From: Methylobacterium isbiliense
GTDB lineage: Bacteria; Pseudomonadota; Alphaproteobacteria; Rhizobiales; Beijerinckiaceae
Assembly (NCBI RefSeq): GCF_022179325.1
Contig: NZ_BPQQ01000010.1
Span: forward strand, 124,001 to 188,000
Length of the DNA stretch: 64,000 nucleotides
Direction of reading: 5' to 3'
Each line of letters begins with the position of its first letter. The first letter of the stretch is position 1. Both the position numbers and the translations under genes were made by a program. Positions 27,850 through 43,898 of the stretch are shown here, piece after piece. The notes below the pieces were generated by a model. That model was not told the origin of the DNA and ran no database searches. It saw only the letters and a list, made by a program, of their open reading frames with translations.

Positions 27850-28911
27850 CTACCAAGCGGGGCTGAGGCGGATCTGCGCGGGCATCGGGTTGGCCTTGGC
27901 GGGCATCAGCATCAGGCGCCCGAAGGTCAGCGCGGCCCGCGCCGCGTGGCCCGCATGCGCGAGCCGGCCCACGAGGCCGCCGCGGGCCTTCGCCTCCTCG
28001 ATCCCCCGGGCGCTGGCGAGCAGCCGGTCGAGTCCGGCCTTGAAGGCCGGGTTGTCGAGATCGAGGGTGAGCGGGAAGACCTGCCGCGAGATCTCCGAGG
28101 TGATGGCGAACACTGTGAAGTCGTAGGCGGTGGGGTCGATCCCCAGCGCCTTGTGGAAGGCCGGGCGGCAATGATCGCGGACGTACATGGTGCAAAACAC
28201 CGCGAGCAGGAAGAATTTGATCCAGTAGTAGTTGACTCCCGAGAGCAGCTTCGGATTGGCCCTCATCAGCAGCGCGAAGGCCTCTCCGTGGCGAAACTCG
28301 TCGTTGCACCACTTCTCGAACCACTTGAAGATCGGGTGGAAGCGATTCTCCGGCTTGCGCTCGAGCTCGCGGAAGATGGTGATGTAGCGGGCGTAGCCGA
28401 TCTTTTCCGACAGGTAGGTCGCGTAGAAGATGAACTTCGGCCGAAAATAGGTGTACTTCTTCGCCTTGGTGAGGAAGCCCAGATCGACCCCGACCCCGAA
28501 ATCCTTGAGCGTGTCGTTGATGAAGCCGGCGTGCCGGGCCTCGTCGCGGCTCATGAAGGCGAAGAGTTCGCGAATGTCCTTGTTCTTGGCGCGCTTGCGC
28601 ATCTCGGCATAGAGCACGCAGCCCGAGAACTCGGCCGTGATCGAGGAGACGAGGAAGTCGAGGAATTCCTTGCGCAGCTCCGGATCGAGGCCGGAGAGGT
28701 CGAGATCGAACTCGTGGTTGCGCACGAAGTGGCGCTTGTTCGGGTCGGCGCGCATCTCGGCGATCAACACGTCCCACTCGGCCCGCACCGGCTCGACGTT
28801 CGTGCGGTCGAGTTCGTCGAAGTCGGTGGTGTAGAAGCGCGGGCTCAGGAAGGTCGTCTCCTGGGCGTGGCGGGTGCTCTCGTTCGGCGTGGGGAGGGCG
28901 GTCGCGCTCAT
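27850..28911 (-). CDS. acsF: aerobic Mg-protoporphyrin IX monomethyl ester cyclase
   Basis: 353 residues. AcsF uses O2 to form the fifth ring of bacteriochlorophyll. The di-iron ligands are visible as [24 protein letters not shown] and [10 protein letters not shown] (two ExxH motifs). The start overlaps the stop of the 101-residue gene (ATGA). The anaerobic alternative bchE is not in this window, fitting aerobic phototrophy. Confidence 0.95.
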   Translation of the reverse strand: MSATALPTPNESTRHAQETTFLSPRFYTTDFDELDRTNVEPVRAEWDVLIAEMRADPNKRHFVRNHEFDLDLSGLDPELRKEFLDFLVSSITAEFSGCVLYAEMRKRAKNKDIRELFAFMSRDEARHAGFINDTLKDFGVGVDLGFLTKAKKYTYFRPKFIFYATYLSEKIGYARYITIFRELERKPENRFHPIFKWFEKWCNDEFRHGEAFALLMRANPKLLSGVNYYWIKFFLLAVFCTMYVRDHCRPAFHKALGIDPTAYDFTVFAITSEISRQVFPLTLDLDNPAFKAGLDRLLASARGIEEAKARGGLVGRLAHAGHAARAALTFGRLMLMPAKANPMPAQIRLSPAW

Positions 28912-29213
28912 AGCCTCGTCCTTTCAGAGAAGCTGACTTCGTAGAGTTCGGTGAGTTCGAAATGTCCGGCGATGCGGGTCCACAGGCGCTCGACAGCCCC
29001 CGCCCGCACCACCGTGGCGGTGCGCCGGACCACGATGCGCTCGCCGTAGGGCACCTCGGTCGGCGCATCGTGCACCGTCACCTCGTCGCCCGGCTCGATG
29101 GCGAGGCCGCCGTCGAGCGTGACGTGGGCGTGCAGGGATTCGGCGGTCTGCTCGATCTCCACCGTGCAGGGCACCTCGATGCGGCGTCGGCCGCCCAAAC
29201 TCAGGTTCATCAT
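28908..29213 (-). CDS. conserved unknown protein between puhC and acsF
   Basis: 101 residues, no signal or membrane segment. Mostly beta strands are predicted by eye: [33 protein letters not shown] and [14 protein letters not shown]. It ends with a more helical segment. It overlaps puhC and acsF by four bases at each end, so translation is coupled on both sides. No named family is recognised. Position suggests a role in the cyclase step or reaction-centre assembly. Confidence 0.7.
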   Translation of the reverse strand: MMNLSLGGRRRIEVPCTVEIEQTAESLHAHVTLDGGLAIEPGDEVTVHDAPTEVPYGERIVVRRTATVVRAGAVERLWTRIAGHFELTELYEVSFSERTRL

Positions 29214-29659
29214 GCGCCCCTCCCCTGGTGGAGCAGCCGCGCGAAGGCGGCCGCGTTGCTCGGCCCGAAGGCTTCGAGGTTGATGCGCCGGCCCGACGCG
29301 AGATCGTCGAGCGAGAGCGTGCCGTTGTCCCAGCGGGTGAGCCGGAAGGGCGGATCGCGCGGCAGGCCCTCGCGCAGGCGCGCCTGGGCCATCACCCGCA
29401 GCGCGGCGCGCAGGAACCCGTCCTGGCCGGGCTGCACGAGGGCGACGAGGCTGCCGTTGCGCGCGTCGCTCAGCGCCACCGCCCCGTCGCTGCGGTCCTG
29501 CACCGTGAGGTCGAGCACCTGCACGGCCTGGGCCTCGGGCAGCCGCGTCGTCCCGATGTCGCCGAGGCGGCCGATCGCCACGGCCGCGACGGCGAAGGCC
29601 ATCAGGAGCATGGCCCTGACGATCTGCGAGCGCGGCACGTGGGTGGTGTGGTCGGGCAT
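29210..29659 (-). CDS. puhC: photosynthetic complex assembly protein PuhC
   Basis: 149 residues from the ATG at 29659, one N-terminal membrane span (QIVRAMLLMAFAVAAVAIG), then a periplasmic domain with LTVQDRSDGAVALSDARNG and PFRLTRWDNGTLSLDDLASGR, typical of PuhC. It helps assemble reaction centre/LH1. It lies 10 bases after puhB. Confidence 0.88.
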   Translation of the reverse strand: MPDHTTHVPRSQIVRAMLLMAFAVAAVAIGRLGDIGTTRLPEAQAVQVLDLTVQDRSDGAVALSDARNGSLVALVQPGQDGFLRAALRVMAQARLREGLPRDPPFRLTRWDNGTLSLDDLASGRRINLEAFGPSNAAAFARLLHQGRGA

Positions 29660-29669
29660 GGCGCGCTCC

Positions 29670-30293
29670 TCACGATCCGGCGGCGGCGAGGCGCCCCGGC
29701 AGTGCGGCGGGCGCTGGGGCGGGCGACCAGTCGGGCACCGGCCGGCCATGGGCGGCGGCGAGGGCGGCGGCGATGCGGGCCGCGGCCTCCTCGGCCTCCG
29801 GCAGCGCGCGCAGCATCGGCTCGGGCCGCGCGAGGCGCCAGGGCCGGGCATGAGGCCAGAGGTGCAGGTAGGCCAGCCGCGTCCCGGCCTTGAGCAGCAG
29901 CGGGATCTCGCCGCTGCCGTCCGGGAAGCGCCGCAGGCCCGCGGCCTCGATCTCCCGCAGCGGCAGGTTCACGGTGATCGGCAGCGCGATGCCGATGCGC
30001 AGCATCAGCCGCCGGTCGGTGAGGCTGTAGGTGGTGGTGCGGGCCGCGCACCACGCCAGGGTCAGCAGCACCGCAAGACCTCCGACGCCGAGGCCAAGGA
30101 CGGGCAGCGCCGCGGCGGGACGGCCCGCGCTCATCGCCTCGACGAGCGCGAGGAGCGCGAAATACGACGCCACGAGGTCGAGATGGAAGGCGCGCCGGGC
30201 GAGGCCCAGCGGGCCGGGCCGCCCCTGCCAGATCAGCCGCTCGCCGGGCGGCAGAGGGGCGGGCAGGCCACGGGGAATCACGTCCTCGCTCAC
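29670..30293 (-). CDS. puhB: photosynthetic complex assembly protein PuhB
   Basis: 207 residues from a GTG at 30293 that overlaps the puhA stop by four bases. The N-terminal GERLIWQGRP is characteristic of PH-domain-like PuhB. Two or three membrane segments follow and then a conserved TTYSLTDRRLMLRIGIALP stretch. PuhB assists reaction-centre assembly with PuhC and PuhE. Confidence 0.9.
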   Translation of the reverse strand: MSEDVIPRGLPAPLPPGERLIWQGRPGPLGLARRAFHLDLVASYFALLALVEAMSAGRPAAALPVLGLGVGGLAVLLTLAWCAARTTTYSLTDRRLMLRIGIALPITVNLPLREIEAAGLRRFPDGSGEIPLLLKAGTRLAYLHLWPHARPWRLARPEPMLRALPEAEEAAARIAAALAAAHGRPVPDWSPAPAPAALPGRLAAAGS

Positions 30294-31075
30294 AGCAGCG
30301 GCTCCGTGCGGCCGGGCGTGGCGTAGAGCGTGCCGGCGCCGTAGAAGGCGATGACGCGCTCCTCCTCGAGCAGCGTGATGCTGTCGCGGTCGCGCAGCGG
30401 CGGCACGTCGGCGAAGTGCCGGGCGAGCAGCGCCTCGCAGACGACCGTGGCCTTGGCCCCCGAGACGTTCGCGAAGGTGACCGGCATCAGCACGGTGCGG
30501 CCCGGCGCGTCGGCCAGCTCCACCTCGTAGTAGCGGGGGAGCGATTCGCCCCGGTCGACCCAGATCTCCGTGACGGTGCCGGCCACCGCCCGATCGGCGC
30601 CCACCACGCGGAAGCCGCGCGGGTCGGCATCCTGCTCGGCCACCGCGAACTCGGTGGCGACGCGCAGCGGCACGATGCGGTTGTGCCCTTCCCAGGTGAT
30701 GTCGGGCTTGTCGCTGCGCTGCGCGTAGGCGCCCGGCCCGACGCCGTCGCGCAGGCGCCCGTCGTCCGGGGTGGTCGGCTGGATCGGCGCGCCGGGCCAG
30801 GGTTCGAGCTTGACGGCCTTCAGCTCGCCCACCGGCCCCTCCTCGGGCCGCGGCGCCAGGATGGTGCGGCCGTCGGCCATGACGAAGGCCTTCGGCGTAG
30901 GCAGAAAAAGCCAGTCCCAGCCGGTGAGCCCGCCGCGGGTCTCGGATTCGAGAGGGTAGCCCTCCCGGCGGTCCTCCCGGCGCAGGTAGAAGATCAGGCC
31001 GGCGAAGAAGAACCAGAACGCGTAGAGCACCAGTTGGGCGACGTCGATGTAACTGGTGATGGCACCCTTGGGCAT
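30290..31075 (-). CDS. puhA: photosynthetic reaction centre H subunit
   Basis: 261 residues, close to the family length. It has a single transmembrane helix near the N-terminus (LVLYAFWFFFAGLIFYLRREDRR) and a large cytoplasmic domain with FVMADGRTILAP, DPRGFRVVGADR and VTEIWVDRGE. The H subunit caps the L/M core and shapes proton access to QB. The L and M subunit genes are not in the window. Confidence 0.95.
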   Translation of the reverse strand: MPKGAITSYIDVAQLVLYAFWFFFAGLIFYLRREDRREGYPLESETRGGLTGWDWLFLPTPKAFVMADGRTILAPRPEEGPVGELKAVKLEPWPGAPIQPTTPDDGRLRDGVGPGAYAQRSDKPDITWEGHNRIVPLRVATEFAVAEQDADPRGFRVVGADRAVAGTVTEIWVDRGESLPRYYEVELADAPGRTVLMPVTFANVSGAKATVVCEALLARHFADVPPLRDRDSITLLEEERVIAFYGAGTLYATPGRTEPLL

Positions 31076-31087
31076 GACGGGCCTCCC

Positions 31088-32524
31088 TCAGAATAGGGCC
31101 GGGCGGGCGACGCTGCGGCGCGCGGGCGCGCCGCGCGGCAGGGGGGCGGCGGGATCGGCGGGCCGCACCAGCGGCCCGATCGCCACCAGGGTTGCGAACA
31201 GCAGCCCGATCTCGACGTGGTAGACGATGAGGTACCCGGTTGAGGCGTCGTTCAGCGCCTCGCCGAGATGGCCTGCGACCGCGAGGGCGGAACCGACATC
31301 CCGCACGATGCCGCTCGCCGCGATGGCCGCGCCGGCGGCGCTCGCCTGCACGGCGCCCCAGGCGCCGAGCGCGAGGCCGGATTCCTGCGGGGCGGCGCCC
31401 TCCATCGAGGCGGTGAGCGTGCCGTGGGCGAACAGGCCGCCGCCGAGGCCGATCAGCGCGACGCCGCCCGCGAAGAGCGGGCCGGAGGCGAGCGGCGCGG
31501 CGAACACCACCGCCGAGAAGGCGGCGATGCCGGTGACCGCGCCGCCGGCCGCGACCCGGAACGGATCGCCGCCGCGGCTGAGCCAGCGCGCGGCCGCGAG
31601 GAGGCCGATGCCGCCGCCCAGCGCCAACAATGCGGTGAGGGCCGTCGTGGCGGCGACGGGCAGGCGCAGGATCTGCCCGCCATAGGGTTCGAGCAGGATG
31701 TCCTGCATGCTGAAGGCCGCGGTGCCGAGCCCGGTGGCGGCCAGCCGCCGGCGCGCCCGCGGCGCCCGCGCGTAGGCCGCCCAGGCGGTGCGGAAGTCGG
31801 GCCGGGCCGCGGCGGTGCGGGCGGGATCGCGCGCCTCCTGCTTCCACAGGGCGATGCCGTTGAGGACCAGCGTGGCCAAAGCCGCGCCCTGGATCACCTG
31901 GATCAGCCGGATCGCCGAGAAGTTCGCCAACGCGAGGCCGAAGACGACGGCGCTGCCCATCATGCCGGCGAGCAGCATGGCGCAGAGCAGCGCCACCACC
32001 TTCGGGCGCGCATGGGCCGGCGCGAGGTCGGTGGCGAGGGCCAGACCGACCGTCTGCGTGGTGTGGAGCCCCGCACCCACAAGCACGAAGGCGAGCGCCG
32101 CCGCCGCCTGCCCGATCACGATCGGCCCGGTCGTGTCCCCCGAGAGGATCAGGAGCGCGAAGGGCATGATCGCGAGGCCGCCGAACTGCAGCAGCGTGCC
32201 GAACCACAGGTAGGGCACGCGGCGCCAGCCCAGCACCGAACGGTGCGTGTCCGAGCGGAAGCCGATCAAAGCCCGGAACGGTGCCGCGAGCAGCGGCAGG
32301 GAGAGCATCACGGCGACGATCCAGGCCGGAACGCCGAGTTCGACGATCATCACCCGGTTGAGCGTGCCGATGAGCAGCACCGCCGCCATCCCGACCGTCA
32401 CCTGGAACAGCGACAGGCGCAGGAGCCGCCCGAGCGGCAGCTCCGCCGTGGCGGCGTCCGCGAAGGGGAGGAGGCGGGGCCCAAGCTGCGTCAGCGCCCG
32501 GGCGAGGCGGCTCGCATCGCTCAT
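31088..32524 (-). CDS. lhaA: light-harvesting 1 assembly factor (PucC/LhaA family)
   Basis: 478 residues of the BCH1/PucC subfamily of MFS-like membrane proteins with about 12 segments. Stretches include NRVMIVELGVPAWIVAVML and FGTLLQFGGLAIMPFALL. Its position between bchM and puhA is the one held by lhaA in Rhodobacter. It is thought to deliver pigment or aid LH1 assembly. The start overlaps the bchM stop by four bases. A second family member lies at 44.8 kb. Confidence 0.9.
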   Translation of the reverse strand: MSDASRLARALTQLGPRLLPFADAATAELPLGRLLRLSLFQVTVGMAAVLLIGTLNRVMIVELGVPAWIVAVMLSLPLLAAPFRALIGFRSDTHRSVLGWRRVPYLWFGTLLQFGGLAIMPFALLILSGDTTGPIVIGQAAAALAFVLVGAGLHTTQTVGLALATDLAPAHARPKVVALLCAMLLAGMMGSAVVFGLALANFSAIRLIQVIQGAALATLVLNGIALWKQEARDPARTAAARPDFRTAWAAYARAPRARRRLAATGLGTAAFSMQDILLEPYGGQILRLPVAATTALTALLALGGGIGLLAAARWLSRGGDPFRVAAGGAVTGIAAFSAVVFAAPLASGPLFAGGVALIGLGGGLFAHGTLTASMEGAAPQESGLALGAWGAVQASAAGAAIAASGIVRDVGSALAVAGHLGEALNDASTGYLIVYHVEIGLLFATLVAIGPLVRPADPAAPLPRGAPARRSVARPALF

Positions 32525-33221
32525 CGGCGCGCCAGCTCCAGGGCGTTGGAGAGGTAGAAGCCGCTGGTGATCCGGCGCGACCGCGCGAGCCCGAAGGGCG
32601 AGAGGGACTCCTCGCGGGCGATGCGGCGGCGCAGGGTCCGCTCGGTCACCGGCTCGATCGCGGGCGCCCGGTCGCCGCGCGGAAACAGCCGGCCGGCCGC
32701 GTGCATCAGCGTCAGCAGCGCGGTGCGGGGGGCGACCGTGAAGAGCAGCGAGGTCTCGGTGCGCCGGCCGAGCACCGCGAGCGCCCGGGCGATGTCGGCG
32801 CTGCGGTAATGGATCAGCGAATCCATCGCCACCACGTGGTCGAAGCGGCCGAGCGACTCGTCCAGCATGTCCCCGACCCGGAAGTCGAGGCGGCCCGGCA
32901 GCGCCAGCTCCCGGCTGCGCTCGCGGGCGAGCCCGATGAGCGTCGGCGAGACGTCGATCGCCACCACCTGCGCGCCGCGCCGCGCCGCCTCCAGGCTGAG
33001 CGCGCCCGTGCCGCAGCCGGCATCGAGCAGGCGCCGCCCGGAGAGATCCTCGGGCAGCCAGGACAGCAGTTCGGCCCGCATCGCGTCGCGGCCAGCCCGC
33101 ACGGTGGCGCGGATGCGGCTGACCGGCGCGTCCGAGGTGAGACGCGCCCAGGCCTCGACCGCCGTGCGGTCGAAGTAGGTCTGGAGCTGCGAGCGGCGCG
33201 CGGCGTAGGTGGCGCTCGGCA

Positions 33222-33222
<1 letters not shown>
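32521..33222 (-). CDS. bchM: Mg-protoporphyrin IX O-methyltransferase
   Basis: 233 residues from the ATG at 33222. The SAM-binding motif I LLDAGCGTGALS is at residues 65-76; VVAIDVSP and the later DHVVAMDSLIHY follow as expected. BchM methylates the C13 propionate of Mg-protoporphyrin IX. It touches the bchL stop (start and stop share one base). Confidence 0.94.
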
Positions 33223-37826
<4,604 letters not shown>

Positions 37827-37852
<26 letters not shown>

Positions 37853-39383
37853 CGTAGAGGGTCTCGACGGTGATGAGGGGCAGCGCGCGCTCGCGGGCGA
37901 AGCGCTCGGTGTTGTGGCGGGCCTTGCCGCGGACGAAGAACGGCACCTTGCGCAGCTCCCGCTCGGCCTCGGCGGCCCAGGCGATCGCGGCGGCGGACGG
38001 CGTGGTGATGGACGCCGCGGCGGCAGGCGCGACGGCGACGGGCTCCGGCGACGCGTGCGGCCGGCCGCCGAGATGCGACGGGGCGACGCCGTCGTGGAAT
38101 TCCGGGTCGTCCCGGAACATCGCCAGCAGGTGCTCCTCCAGGCCCATCATCAGCGGGTGGACGAAGGTGTCGAAGAGCACGTTCGCGCCCTCGAAACCCA
38201 TCTGCGGCGCGTGGCGGGCGGGCACGTCCTGCACGTGCATCGGGGCCGAGATCACCGCGCAGGGGATGCCCAGCCGCTTGGCGATGTGGCGCTCCATCTG
38301 GGTGCCGAGCACGAGTTCGGGCTGGGCCGCCGCGATCGCCGCCTCGACCTCTAGGTAATCGTCGCTGATCACCGCCTGGATGCCGTGCACCTCGGCCTCA
38401 GCGCGCACCTCGCGGGCGAAATCCCGCGCGTAGGTGCCGAGCCCCACGACGCTGAAGCCGAGTTCGGCGCGCGCGACGCGGGCCGCCGCGATGGCGTGCG
38501 TGGCGTCCCCGAAGACAAAGACGCGCTTGCCCGTGAGGTAGGTCGAATCGACCGAGCGCGAATACCAGGGCAGCCGCGACTCGTCCGCATCGAGGACGGG
38601 GGCCGGATCGACGCCCGCGAGGTCCGCCACCGCCTTGACGAAGGCGCGGGTCGCGCCGACGCCGATCGGCACCACGTCGGTGAAGGGCTGGCCGTGCGCC
38701 TTCTGGAGCCAGACCGCGGCGCTGCGCGCGACCTCGGGATAGAGAACGACGTTGAAATCGGCCTCGCCCAGCCGCGCGAGATCCGCCGGCGTGGCGCCGA
38801 GCGGCGCCACGACGTTCACGTCGATGCCGAGACGGGCGATCAGGCCCCTCACCTCGCGCAGGTCGTCGCGGTGGCGAAAGCCCAGCGCGGTCGGCCCGAG
38901 CAGGTTGCAGGAGCGCCGCGCCCGCGCGGCACGCGGCGCCGGCGGCGCGCTGAGCGCGCGCACCAGCCGGTAGAAGGTCTCGGCGGCGCCCCAGTTCTCC
39001 TTCTTCTGGTAGGCCGGCAGGTCGAGGGGAATGACCGGGATCGGCAGGTCCAGCGCCCGGGCGAGGCCGGCGGGATCGTCCTGCAGCAGTTCGGCGGTGC
39101 AGGAGGCGCCGACGATCATCGCCTGCGGGCGGAAGCGTGCGTAGGCGAGGCCGACTGCCTCCTTGAAGATCTCGGCGGTGTCGGCCCCGAGGTCGCGGGC
39201 CTGGAAGGTGGTGTAGGTCACGGGCGGGCGGGCGTCGCGCCGCTCGATCATCGTGAACAGCAGGTCCGCGTAGGTGTCGCCCTGCGGCGCGTGCAGCACG
39301 TAGTGCAGGCCGCGCATCGCGGTGGCGATCCGCATGGCGCCGATATGGGGCGGTCCCTCGTAGGTCCAGAGCGTGAGCTGCAT
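37827..39383 (-). CDS. bchB: protochlorophyllide reductase subunit B
   Basis: 518 residues from the ATG at 39383. The unusual Asp ligand of the NB-cluster is Asp36 in [24 protein letters not shown] and the substrate-side [16 protein letters not shown] are intact. The C-terminal domain ([17 protein letters not shown]) that closes over the substrate is present. It forms the catalytic BchN2B2 component. It starts five bases after the bchN stop. Confidence 0.95.
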
Positions 39384-39388
39384 GCGCG

Positions 39389-41247
<1,859 letters not shown>

Positions 41248-41290
41248 GTGCGACCACCTGACATTTCTCGGGACCGGCCGCGAATGCCGC

Positions 41291-41319
41291 TTGCCTGAAC
41301 AGGAAGGACGGGTATCTTA
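41291..41319 (+). promoter_or_regulatory. possible aerR-ppsR promoter
   Basis: TTGCCT at 41291-41296 and TATCTT at 41313-41318 are separated by 16 bases, about 110 bases before the aerR start. Pattern evidence only; no palindrome of the TGT-N12-ACA class lies on it. Confidence 0.3.
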
Positions 41320-41428
41320 GGTAAATGCCCGGACCCCAAGGGGACCTGTCGACAGAATACCTCGAAGAAAAAAGTCCTACAGGTGTCCAACATAACAGGC
41401 GGGGCCATTGTGCATCGGGGAGGTGCCG

Positions 41429-42301
41429 GTGGAGAACACAAGGCATTTCAGCGACACTGTGGATGGCCCTTCGCTCCTGCGCGACGGGGAACCGGCGCGG
41501 CCGGGCAGACGGCGACCGTCCCGACCGCAACCGTGGCGCGATGATCTCGCGCGCGTGGTGGAGGCGGAGATCATTCCCCGCCTGATGCTCGCCCACCGCA
41601 CCGGCCGCCGGTCCTGCCTCGTCTCCGGTCCGCGGCCCGAGCCCGAGGCGATCGCCCGCTTCGCGGCCCTGATGCTGGCCTCCGCCGACGCGGATCCGAT
41701 GGCCGAGATCCAGGACTTTCTCGACGGCGGCATGAGCTTCGACGGCCTGCTGCTCGAACTCCTGGCGCCTACGGCCCGCCATATCGGCCGGCTCTGGGAG
41801 GAGGATGCCTGCGACTTCGTGCAGGTGACGGTGGCGATGGCACGGCTGCGCCGGCTCGTGCACGACCTCGAAATGCTGTTCGTCGAGCCGCCCCCCGCCG
41901 ATCCGGCGAGCCGGCGCGTCCTTCTCGTCCCGGCTCCGGGAGAGACGCACACGTTCGGGCTGACCATCGTCACCCACTTCTTCACGGAGGCGGGCTGGGA
42001 CGTGGCGTCGGGCGTGAGCTGGCGCGAGACGAAGCCCCTTGAGCACCTGCGCGACGCGTGGTTCGACGTCGTCGGCATCTCCCTGTCCTGCGACGTCTTC
42101 CTGGAGGCGCTCGCCGAGGCGGTGCCGATCATCCGGCGCGCCTCCTGCAGCCGCGACTTGCGGATCCTGGTGGGGGGACCCGCCTTCGAGAACCGGCCGG
42201 ACCGGGTCAGGCGCGTGGGGGCGGACGCGGTCGCGCTGGATGCGCGTGAAGCACCGGGAATCGCCGCCACCCTCCTTGATCTCAGGGTGAGAGCCTGCTG
42301 A
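41429..42301 (+). CDS. aerR: PpsR antirepressor AerR/PpaA with B12-binding domain
   Basis: 290 residues from the GTG at 41429, preceded by GGGGAGG at a good distance (a TTG at 41408 is in frame but lacks this). The C-terminal half is a cobalamin-binding Rossmann domain with the ExHxxG-type motif GETHTFGL (His174) and DVVGISLSCDV. The middle is the helical SCHIC-type region (RHIGRLWEEDACDF). AerR proteins bind cobalamin and relieve PpsR/CrtJ repression in light or low oxygen. It lies directly upstream of ppsR. Confidence 0.9.
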   Translation: MENTRHFSDTVDGPSLLRDGEPARPGRRRPSRPQPWRDDLARVVEAEIIPRLMLAHRTGRRSCLVSGPRPEPEAIARFAALMLASADADPMAEIQDFLDGGMSFDGLLLELLAPTARHIGRLWEEDACDFVQVTVAMARLRRLVHDLEMLFVEPPPADPASRRVLLVPAPGETHTFGLTIVTHFFTEAGWDVASGVSWRETKPLEHLRDAWFDVVGISLSCDVFLEALAEAVPIIRRASCSRDLRILVGGPAFENRPDRVRRVGADAVALDAREAPGIAATLLDLRVRAC

Positions 42302-42338
42302 AAGACCTGTTCGGTGTGGTCGAAGCGTCTGGTGACCC

Positions 42339-43793
42339 TTGAACAGTCCCGTCAGCCTTACTGCGAAGGAAGCGTTCGCGGTGTTACGAGACGCTGTCGC
42401 CCACCTCGACGCGGAGACGACGGGAATGCTCGTCGCGGCCGCGACGGATCTGTCGCTGGTCGTCGACCGCGACGGGGTGATCCGCGACGCGACGTTCGGG
42501 GCGGACGGCCTCGCGGATGACGGGGCGGCGCGCTGGCTCGGCCGGCGCTGGATCGACACCGTGACGGTCGAGAGCCGGCCGAAGATCGCCGAACTCCTCG
42601 GCGACGCGGCGCCCGGCACCGTGACGCGCTGGCGCCAGGTCAATCACCCGTCCGTGAGCGGCATCGACCTGCCGATCCGCTACTCGACCCTGCGCCTGCC
42701 CGGCGAGGGGCAGATCCTCGCCATCGGGCGTGACCTGCGGGCCGTCGCGGCGCTTCAGCGCCGCCTCGCCGAATCGCAGCAGGCCCTGGAGCGCGACTAT
42801 GCCCGCCTGCGCAGCGCCGAGACCCGCTACCGCGTGCTGTTCCAGCTCGCGGGCGAGGCGGTGCTGATCGTCGACGCCGCGACCCGTCGCATCGCCGAGA
42901 TCAACCCGGCCGCCGCGCGGCTGCTCGGCCGCTCCGCCAAGCGGATCGTCGGGCAGGATTTCGTCGATCTGTTCGAGCCGGAGGGCGGCAAGGCCGTGCA
43001 GGCCCTGCTGGTCGGCCTGCGCCTGACCGGGCAGGCCGAGGACCTGAGCGTCCGCCTCGCCCACCGCCGCGGCGAAGCCCGGGTCGCCGCGGCCCTGTTC
43101 CGGCAGGATGCCGGCACCAGCATCCTGGTGCGGCTCAACCTCGTCGCGCCCGTGGCCGCCCAGCCGGCCGCGGCGCGAACCGGCGCCCTCGACGTCATCG
43201 AGGCGATGCCCGAGGGCTTCGTCGTCACCGACCGCGACAGGCGCATCATCGGGGCGAATGCTGCCTTCCTCGACCTCGCCCAGCTCGCCGCCGAGCAGCA
43301 GGCCAAGGGCGAGCTGCTCGACCGCTGGCTCGGGCGCGAGGGCAGCGAGATCGGCGCCCTGTTCGCCACCCTCGTCGAGCACGGCTCCGTGCGCCACTTC
43401 ACCACGGTGATGCGCGGCGAGTTCGGGGTCGTCGAGGAGGTCGAGGTCGCGGGCGTCTCGGTGCCCGGCGGCGAGAAGCCCTGCCTCGGCCTCACCATCC
43501 GCACGCTGCCGCGGCGCATCGCGCCGACCGCCTCGGGTGGGCGCGAGCTACCGCGCTCCGTCGAGCAGATGACCGAACTCGTCGGCCGCGTCTCGATGAA
43601 GACGCTGGTGCGCGAGACCACCGATCTGATCGAGCGCCTCTGCATCGAGGCGGCGCTGCGGATCACGCAGGACAACCGCGCCTCCGCGGCCGAGATGCTG
43701 GGCCTCAGCCGCCAGGGCTTCTACGCCAAGTTGCGTCGCTATGGCCTCGGCGACCTGGACGGCAACGAGGACGCTGACGCGCGCGACGAGTGA
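42339..43793 (+). CDS. ppsR: photosynthesis repressor PpsR/CrtJ
   Basis: 484 residues from a TTG start. An N-terminal domain is followed by a Q-linker helix (residues 135-165), two PAS domains (about 165-275 and 283-390) and a FIS-type helix-turn-helix at the end (NRASAAEMLGLSRQGFYAKLRRYGL). Cys435 sits in IERLCIEAAL, the position of the redox Cys424 of Rhodobacter PpsR. The only other Cys is Cys382; none lies between the PAS domains where Rhodobacter has Cys251. It represses bch and crt promoters through TGT-N12-ACA sites, four of which occur here. Confidence 0.93.
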   Translation: MNSPVSLTAKEAFAVLRDAVAHLDAETTGMLVAAATDLSLVVDRDGVIRDATFGADGLADDGAARWLGRRWIDTVTVESRPKIAELLGDAAPGTVTRWRQVNHPSVSGIDLPIRYSTLRLPGEGQILAIGRDLRAVAALQRRLAESQQALERDYARLRSAETRYRVLFQLAGEAVLIVDAATRRIAEINPAAARLLGRSAKRIVGQDFVDLFEPEGGKAVQALLVGLRLTGQAEDLSVRLAHRRGEARVAAALFRQDAGTSILVRLNLVAPVAAQPAAARTGALDVIEAMPEGFVVTDRDRRIIGANAAFLDLAQLAAEQQAKGELLDRWLGREGSEIGALFATLVEHGSVRHFTTVMRGEFGVVEEVEVAGVSVPGGEKPCLGLTIRTLPRRIAPTASGGRELPRSVEQMTELVGRVSMKTLVRETTDLIERLCIEAALRITQDNRASAAEMLGLSRQGFYAKLRRYGLGDLDGNEDADARDE

Positions 43794-43825
43794 GGCCGAC
43801 AGCTTCGCCGTAGCAGAAACGTGAG

Positions 43826-43866
43826 TGTAAAGTTTGCTTGACAGTCGTGGCGCCGTGTCACTAGCC
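43826..43866 (+). promoter_or_regulatory. bchG promoter overlapped by a PpsR/CrtJ palindrome
   Basis: 43826-43843 is an exact TGT-N12-ACA site. Its right arm supplies TTGACA (43838-43843). A 17-base spacer leads to CTAGCC (43861-43866), so transcription would begin near 43873, about 26 bases before bchG. Confidence 0.75.
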
Positions 43867-43898
43867 TCGGACCCAGGCAGGCGAGCGCGAGGCAGCGC

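Noticed and set aside
41382-41396. TGTCCAACATAACA before aerR as another PpsR site
   Set aside because: The arms are only eight bases apart instead of twelve, so it does not match the PpsR/CrtJ consensus.
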